Below are positions 23,401-32,400 of a DNA stretch of 34,000 bases, piece after piece. The stretch comes from Symbiodinium natans (Eukaryota; Sar; Dinophyceae; Suessiales; Symbiodiniaceae). Made by a program: the position numbers and the translations under genes. The DNA is taken from the NCBI GenBank assembly GCA_905221605.1, contig CAJNDS010002209.1, forward strand, positions 405,164-439,163, given 5' to 3'. Below the pieces are notes generated by a model. That model did no database searches. It had not been told where the DNA came from and saw only the letters and a program-made list of their open reading frames with translations. How positions within the stretch are numbered: position 1 is the first letter of the stretch; the number at the start of each line of letters is the position of its first letter.

Positions 23401-26400
23401 GGGTTTAGGGTGTGGGGTTTAGGGTTTAGGGTTAAAGGTCTAGGGTTTGGGGTTTAGGGTTAGGGGCTCAGGGTTCAAGGTTTTTGGCGGCCCCAACCCC
23501 CCACACCCCCCCCCCCTCCCCACCCACCCAATATGCCCTAAGTAGGTCTGACACCTGACGGTGAAAGGCATGCCTCCTAATAGGGGTTGAGGTAGCTAAC
23601 CAGCAAAAAGTCTTATGACCCATGGACGGGGGCCTATGATTCCACTCTTCGAGTCTTCGGGGGAAGCCAAAGAGCTTAGGGGCACTCTACCACCCCCCAG
23701 AAACACATAAACCCTAAACCCTAAACCCTAAACCCTAAACCCAAAACCTGTAAGTCCCACAAAGCCCTGTAAATCCCGAGCCATGCCGTGCAGGGGCTGC
23801 TGTGAGCTCCTTCTCCTTCCTCTCGTGCCTGCAAGGCACTGAAGGGAGCGCTCGGGCGGCATGAATCCCCCACAACCGCCCTCCTCAGGGTCTCAAACAT
23901 GGGTATTCAGAAGCAGGGTTGTCAGTGCCCCAAATAAGGTTTAAAAAATGCTTACCCCTGTACCCCAAGATGAGGTTGCAAACAGCTATAACTACAGCTA
24001 TCTGAATCTCCAAGTGCTCTCCCAAGCACCTCTCCGCCTCGGACTCCACCCCCTTACTTGAAGGATCATATGGGTAGGGTACGAAGTGCCCTACATACGG
24101 TTCTAACCATAGCTTACCCCGCTACTTACAACCCTACTTATAAGCACGAACCTCCAAGTAAGGATACAACGTGCAGGTCGCCTCTTCCCCTTCAGCTGGC
24201 GGCAGAAGCGGTCCACCAGCAGCGCGACACGGACGATGAGGCGGAACTGGCTGGCTTCCGGAGGAGCTTTAAGGCTGCTAGTGTGGGATTCTGGGCTTGG
24301 AAATTAGGGGCCTAGGGTTTTAAGGGTTTGGGTTTTAGGGGCTTAGGGTATGGTAGTTCTTGGGTATCAAATTCGAGTCAATGACCGGCCTAAGTGTGCT
24401 TAGAAGTTTTGAATTTAGGCAACCGGAAAAAGGAACTAATGTATCCAGCCCAGGTAGGGATGTAGGGCTCGTAGGACGAGCCCTCTTCTAGGGAGTAGAT
24501 CGAAGTATGGTTCCCCAAATTAAGTGTTTCAATTGTTGTCCTTGCATGCCTGTTCTATATACAGTAGATGCTATGTATCGTCTATGCGTATATTAATAAT
24601 ACAGATTTTTCTGCGTGTCCCGTAAGGGCACGCATGTTCTTCCAAACCGGGCAAAGGGCCCTAAAATCATGCACCCTTTAGGCGAAACAATCTGGCAAAC
24701 TCCTCTTTTACATCAGGTGCCCATAACTCAGATCAAACCTCCCAAACAAAGGGACCAGGAGTTCTGCTATGCCCCACAAATGTGACAAATGTCCTCGACC
24801 TGCTAAGACGGGTTTAGGATTTGAGCCTACAAAAAGTTTAGGGGTTAGCATTCAGGGTGTAGTATTTGGTTACTTCTCAAAAAGATGGTCCACTTTGGGG
24901 GGCCCTCATTAAGGCGGCCCCTCTTACTTAAGAAGGGACCATAATTTAAAAAACTGACCATGTGAGTGCATTTTCTCCGATATTCGGGGTACCTTAATAA
25001 TGGAATCCTTATGAAAAGGGAATTACTAGTTGGGGGGTCAAAATTGGGGGGTCCCTTATTTTCGTAAACTCCCATTTAGACCCTAAACCCCTAAACCCCT
25101 AAACCCCTAATCCCTAAACCCTAGCCCTAGGGCTTCGGATGGTAGGATGCGCGCCTTTGCCCGGACCTTGACGACCTTCTGGAACCTGCCCAGCGGCTGA
25201 CAAAAGGGATGCCAGGGCAGAGCCCTGGCACTCCTTTTCTTAGGGTTTAGGGTTTAGGGTTTAGGGTTCAGGGTTCAGGGTTCAGGGTTTAGGGTTTAGG
25301 GTTTAGGGTCCGTGAGGAGTATGTCGTAGTATAGAGTATAGGGTTCCGAATGGTAGTGTGGCGTTCTATTCCTCAACTGGGGGGGGGGGGGGGGGGGGGG
25401 GGCAGGGTACTCTTCGGGTGCCAGAAGCTCGTTCGCGGGTTTCTCTCAACACCTGCTCCCTGTTGTCATCCAGACCCTTGCAACAAGGTGGTTGGGGCTC
25501 AGGGTTCAGGGTTTAGGGCTTAGGGTTCAGGGTTGAGGGTTTAGGGTTTAGGGTTGGGGGCTTGAAACCTACCGTCGCGTTTCATCTGCGCAGGCGCGCC
25601 CTAAACCCTAAACCCTAAACCCTAAACCCTAAACCCTAAACACTAAACCTGAGGAGTGAAACCTACACGGAGAAGGCAGCTCGCTTGAGTGCTTGCTCAC
25701 CAGGCCCAAGCCAAAGGCAAGCAAAGCTTGCCACTGCGACGGGGCGTCTTGGACTCTGTCCAAACGATTGGGTCCTAAACCCTAAACCCTAAACCCTAAA
25801 CTCTAAGCCCTAAGCCCTAAACCCTAAACCCCTAAATCCCTAGGGTGGCACCCCTACACCCTAAACCCTAAACCCCCAAAGCTTCCCCTGTAGTTCCCCT
25901 AGTCAGGGGTCAAACCTTGGACCCCAAAGGTGGCACCCTTTTGTTTGGGGAACCTTTTCGAAGATCCCCATGGTAAAAACTGGCTGTATTAGGAGTATGC
26001 AAGCGGAAATAACGGAAACCTTTACAACCTCAGGGGCGCGAGCCTTAGTCCCTTGACCAATGCAGGTTTTGGTTTTGTTAGCGCCTCGGTGCACCCCTGC
26101 CCTCCTCAAAAAAGCCAAAAACCTGAAGCCCTTAAAGCCCTTAAAGCTCCAAGACCGTCGACCCTAATGCCCTTCAAGCCCTTCAAGCCATTCAAGCCCT
26201 TCAAGCCCTTAAAGCCCTTAAAGCCCTTAAAGCTCCAAGACCCTAAAGCCCCTAAATCCTAAACCCTAAACCCTAAACCCTAAACCCTAAACCCTAAAGC
26301 CCTTCAAGCCCCGAAGGCCCGAAAAAGCCCTAAGGCTGCAAGCCCTGGAGCCTGCGGCGGGCCAAAAACCCCCGCGCCACAGCTTGAAGGCGGAGGGCGG

Positions 26401-29400
26401 CACGACCTCACGCAGAACATAGGGTTTAGGGTTTAGGGTTTAGGGTTCAGGGCTTGGGGTTTAGGGTTTAGGGTTTAGGGTGTAGGGTGTAGGGTTTAGG
26501 GTTAGGGTTTTAGGGTTACCATAAATACACTAAAACACACACACACCAAACCGGAGACCCTAAACACCCAACTCGAACTAGACCCTACACAACCCGGAGC
26601 CATGATGACATTCGGTCAAAGTTTCGTCATGCAGCCTAAACCCTAAACCCTAAACCCTAAACCCTAAACCCTAAACCCTAAACCCTAAACCCTAAACCCT
26701 AAACCCTAAACCCTAAACCCTAAACCGGTTCAGGTTTTAGGGTTCAGGGCATCGCTCAAACAAAGCGAAGATTCCTGCCTTGCTTCCGGAAGCGCAAGTA
26801 CGCCATCCACAACCTGCCAGCATTAACTTCAAAACCCTACAAGCCACAACCCTGATGGTCTATTCCTTACAGTCATAGCTTAAACCCTAAACTCAGGTAT
26901 CACCAACAAAAAAAGCGGCCGATGAAACCTTGGCTTGTGTTAGGCTGGTCCCCGGACAGGTGTAGTCAAAGGAAAAAGTTCTTATGGGTTCCCCTACCAC
27001 CCCCCTCAAAACTACCCCGCCCCCCCTTGCATTCCCCCCACAATTACAGTAAGGCGATTTAGGGATCATTAAGCCTAGTTAAGGTTATTTTAAGGGGGGA
27101 ACCTCTGGGGGGGGGGGGGGGTGGTAGGGGGGGTAGGAGGGAAACTCATGATACTCGCAGACTTGGTCTGTAGTTTTGTCTTTGAGGGTGGGGACATTTA
27201 GGGGTTTTGGGTTTTGGGTTTCGGGTTTAGGGTGCGGTATAAGGTTTTCAGGCGGGCCTGGGATTCGGGGTTTTGGGGGGCTCAAGGGTTGAAGTGTCGA
27301 GGGCCAGGCCCAGTACATCAAGTTGAGCCCTGTTCGGCTCGGGGATCTGGTTTCAGGCAACCACTCCTCCTGGGTTCGAAATTCAACGCCGTTTAGGGTT
27401 TAGGGTTTAGGGGGTTTGGGGTTTAGGGTTTAGGGTTTAGGGTTTAGGGTTTAGGGTTTGGGGGCTAGGATTTAGGGTTTGGGGTTGAGGGTTTTAGGGC
27501 TTAGGGTGTAGGGTTTAGCCCTCCTACCCCCGCGCCTCTTCCAGCGCCAGTGCGCCTGGATCTTTTTGGCGGCCCTCTTCTGCTTCGCAAGGAGAAGCCT
27601 CGCTGTAGAAGAGGGGGAGGGGCTCTCACTGAGTTGCTAGGTTCGTAAGTGCACACTTTCAGTTCTATAGGGGGATAATAGTATCCCAAAACGTCTAAAA
27701 TGTACTCATTCAGCTACTAAGCTCCCCCGAGGAGGAATCTTTCAGAAAGGGTTTCTGCTGAACAAAGTCGTACAGCATTCGAGAGCAACCCCTCATATGC
27801 GCCTAAACCCTGCACCCTCATATGCACCTTGGGCACCCCCAAAAGCACGCAACTCCCACTTTCTTGACAAGGGCCCGCGAAACCCGGTGGCTAGAGTTGG
27901 GGGCGCAAAAAGTGTTTAGGGTGAGTTTGGGAATTTGCGCGTCCGACGACAACATCCCTGAATCCTAAACCACCTGGACCCCCTAAACCGCTCAAAAATC
28001 CCCTAAACCCCCAGAATGCCGCCCTAAAGCTTCAGTTCCAAAGAGCCCTTCTTCAAAGAGGTCTTCAGCAGATGCTCCGAGAAGCCCCATACCTCTTGAG
28101 CCGCAAATCATGCCAACAGTTTAGCAACCCAACCATAATTATGGTTTGGGGTTTAAGGTTTAGAGGGTTCAGCTTAAGGTATTCTGAAGGCCTAGTAGCA
28201 GCCTTAGCAATCCCTAATCCCTACATAAAACGCGAATGCCCCGAACCCTGAACCCTAAACCCCAAACCCCAACCCCAAATCCCAAACCTAAACCCCCAAA
28301 CGTAGCCCAAAGCCCGGCCTGGCGCGGAGGCCCCGGAAGGTGGCCTGAATCCTTGCGGCCCAGAAAGTTCGACGAACCAGGAGGCCATAGACCTGAGGGC
28401 TCTTTGGGGATAATAGGGATAGATTTATTTTTTGCTCCTTATTCGTTCCTGGAGTGCCCAACCCCAAATGTTCCTGGAGTGCCCAACCCCAGAGTGTCCC
28501 TGGAGTGCCCAACCCCAGAGTGTCCGTCTCCTGGAGTGCCCAACCCAACCCCAGAGCGTCCCCGGAGTGCCCAGCCCCAGAGTGCCCCCTGGAGTGCCCA
28601 ACCCTAGAGTATCTCTACCAAGAGAGGGTGGGTGGGGTTCGTATTTTTATGTGTATTTCGTCATTCATTCATTCATTCATTCATTCATTCATTCATTCAT
28701 TCATTCATTCATTCATTCATTTCATTCATTCATTCATTCATTCATTCATTCATTCATTCATTCATTCATTCATTCATTCATTCATTCATTCATTCATTCA
28801 TTCATTCATTCATTCATTCAACCCCCACAACCCAAAACCCTAAGCCCTAAACCCTAAACCCGAAACCCCAAACCCTAAACCCTAAACCCTAAACCCCAAA
28901 ACCCTAAACCCTACAGCTTCTGCTGGGCTTGGAGGCCTCCGTGCGGGCCGCGCCGCCTCGATGCCAGGCCTGGCAATGGGGAGCTGGGGTGGGGTTTAGG
29001 GTTTAGGGTTTAGGGCTTAGGGCTTAGGGCTTGGGGCTTAGGGCTTAGGGCTTAGGGCTTAGGGCTTAGGGCGTAGGGCTTAGGGTTTAGGGTTTAGGGT
29101 TTAGGAATTGGGGTTTAGGGTTTAGGGCTTAGGGTTAAGGGTTAAGGGTTTAGAGTTTAGGGTTTAGGTTTAGGGTAGAATTAGAGGGTTTAGGGTTTAG
29201 GGTTAAGAACCCTAACCCCAACCTGAATAGTCCATGGCTGCGACCTGACGAGGCTTCCTGCCTGGATCTTTGTTGCTGCCCGTCTGCGGTCGCGCTCCCG
29301 CACGTAGGCAAGCCAGAACCTGCAATAAACCCGAAACCCTAAACCCTAAACCCCAAACCCTAAACCCTAAACCCTAAACCCTAAACCAGGGTGTTCAGAG

Positions 29401-32400
29401 TAGAAGTTCGACGACATGCTCTCTGATCCTGAGGGGCTGAATGCCCTAGCCCAACAGAGGCGAACCGGCTAACTAACCTTTTCCATCTAGTAGGATTCTA
29501 TATGGTCAGCTCTCTGAATGATGTTCACTTTTCGGGTGCCCTAAATAAATTTTAGGGGCCGCCTTTTAAATAGTAACCCCAAGAGGAACCATAAGCTTTG
29601 ATACAAGAAGGTTAAAGGTTAACTACCCAGTCCCAGATACCAGGTGCCATTTAAAGTCGGATTCCTGCTAAGGGCTTCGCCGGGTTGATTAGAATGGACA
29701 TCTGGGAGAGTTTTATGGCACTTTTCTGGAGGGCTCTATGAGGAAGATCTTGGGATCTCCAACACCGAAACCTATAAACACTAAACCCTAAACTTTAAAC
29801 CCTAAACCCTACACCCTGAACCCTAAACCCGAACCCCTAAGCCTGAACCCTTTCCTGCGCCGCTTGATTGCTTGGGGTGTCCAAACGCTCAGTATCCCAG
29901 GCGTTTGTTTGTTCGCAGAAAATGACTCTGTTGAAGTTCCTAAACCCAAAACCCTAAACCCAAACCCTAAACCCTAAACTCCGCACAAAGAAGACGCTAC
30001 CCAGGCCTGCGACGCCGAAACCAGGCCTGGAGCCTGGGTTTCAGGGTTTGGGGTTGAGGGTTTACGGTTCAGGGGGTTGAGGTTTAGGGTTTAGGGTTCA
30101 AAGAGGGTTTGGTGTTTAGGGGTCTTTTTTGGGCAGGGGGGCGGGGGGATGGTGGGAGTAGTGGACGTTGGTGGGAATGGTAGGGTGGGTAGTGGCGGGA
30201 ATGGCGGGACATACTGGGTACTTGAAGGTTCATGGGTGCTCATAAATGGACCCCAAATAGTAGGATCCCCTTATAGTCAGGACCCCAATAGGGTACCCCC
30301 GAACTTCGGGAAACCCCCTGGTGGAGAATCGTGGGAACAGTGGGGTATCTAGGGGCGGGCATAATTACCAATGATGTTCCCTTATGGTCCCTTTATGTGT
30401 CTAACAGAATTGACTATAATCACCCCAAAAACCCTGTTCTAAGTATTCAGGTCCCTACAGTAGAGAACTGCAATCCCTAACCCTAAACCCCTAACCCCTA
30501 ACCCCAAACCCCAAACCCCAAACCCCAAACCCCAAACCCCAAAGCCCAAACCCCAAACCCTAAACCCTAAACCCTAAACCCTATTCAGATTATTAACTTG
30601 GGGGTGATGATGGCTCATGGTGCCGCACTGTCGGCCTTACTGTAGTGTTGCCTACGCTCCGACGGCCGACTTAGGGGTTAAGGTTTGGGGTTTAGGGTTT
30701 AGGGTTTAGGGTTTAGGGTTCAGGGTTCAGGGTTTAGGGTTTAGGGTTTAGGGTTTAGGGTTAGGATTTATAAGGTTTAGGGCTTCGGGTTTAGCCGCTT
30801 TCGCCGAAGATCAACTTCGCAGCCTTCTCCTGGCGGGCCGCCAGCGCCTTCCTCGCCACGATGGTGGGGCTTCGGGCTTTCGGGTGGCGCTGTCTCGGGT
30901 TTCCTATACTGAACCTGAATAAAAATGATATTTTAAGCATCCTCTTGGGTTTTATATAAGCAAAAATGAGAAAATAATTCCCCAGGCGGATATAGTTTCG
31001 GGGCTCTCCCGAAGGCTGAAAGGTAGATCCTCCTTTGGGCTTAGGGTTTACTAGGCTCTGCTCACTTCCGAACTCCCAAAGCCAGTGGAAAGGAGCCACT
31101 TTTGGGCCTTAGGCTAGGGTGCTGCGAAAATTCCGTTTTTCTCCGTGGCTTTACGGGGTTTATGGGGGCTCGTGCTTTCCGAGCTTTCGCATTCATATTC
31201 TTGAGAAACAGAAACCCCACAAAACTGAAAGCTGAACTTCGTCCTGTGCAGCCAGAGGGTTCGGTATCAGTCATGCAGGAACTGCACTACTTGAAGCCTG
31301 ATGCATTATGCGCCCAGAGCAAGCTTGTCATGTCGCCACACATTTGCAAGGCTTCCAGGACTCGCATGGTCGCGCAGAAGCGACGCCGGACCGTGTGAAC
31401 AACTTATGGCATGGGGTTTACTTGGAGGTTCATGGTACTTACTACCCAATCAAACTGTACTTACCAGCCACTTATAAGCCCCTTAAGTGCCCTAATATGG
31501 CTAGAAGTACAGTTGTAAGCTCAGTTATGATTGGCTAATAAGTACCATGAATCTCCAAGTACCCGTTTTGGCAGCTCCCCTGCCCTGTGCCCCGACCCCT
31601 GGCCACTTTTTTTGCTCGAAGCGCAACCCTCAAACTCAGCACCCTAACGCCCCAAACCTTCAAAACCCGGACACCCGAAAGATCAAAACCCTAAGCCCTA
31701 AACCCTGCTTGCTGCCTACTTGTAACACCCTGACCCTTAGCGGTGCAGCCCTAAACCCTAAATGGTCTAGAACCCGACTAAACCTGAAAAACCCTGACCC
31801 CCCCTAAACGCGCAGCCTCCGCCCGCGCATTCCACGGAAGCGGCGCTGCACAGCAACCGCCGCACGCTGTCTCCGTGACGAGGCGCTGGAATGCCAGGCC
31901 TGACAGCGCTTTGGAGTTGGGGGTTTATAGGGAGGGATCATCGGCTTTATAGGGTTTAGAGGGTTTATGGGGTTTAGAGGGTTTAGAGGGTCTACAGATG
32001 GGTTTTCCAGGGTTTAGAGAGTTTTAGAGGGTTTAGAGGGTTTAGAGGGTTTAGAGGGTTCAGGGTTGATAGTGTTTAGAGGGACTGAGGGTTTAGGGGG
32101 TGTAGAGGGTTCAGGGTGTATGGGGTTTGTAGAGTTTGGAGGGTTTGGGGGTTGGAGGGCTCACAGGTTCACAGGGCTTTTAGGGTTTGTTGTGTTGAGG
32201 CGTGGTTGCAAGGCTTGGGATTTAGGGTTCAGAGCTTCAGGGTTCAGAGTTATGGGGTGCAGGGTGTGCTCTTGCTTTTTTGGGATGTCCCCCTTATACG
32301 AACAGTCCTGATAATAGGGATTATAGTACCCCCGATTATCATCCCTATTAAGGACTGTTAAGCATCAATGTATACACTTACACAAGTAGCGGTTGTTTTC

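Noticed and set aside
28432-28857. Plus-strand frames of 72-141 codons with repeated FIHS
   Set aside because: Pure translation of the TCAT microsatellite and a minisatellite; open in all three frames.
31102-31398. Plus-strand 98-codon frame and the minus-strand reading VRRRFCATMRVLEALQMCGD
   Set aside because: The flanking exons (31817 and 30803) already join in phase with Arg at the junction; no paralogue. Kept only as an unassigned intron segment.
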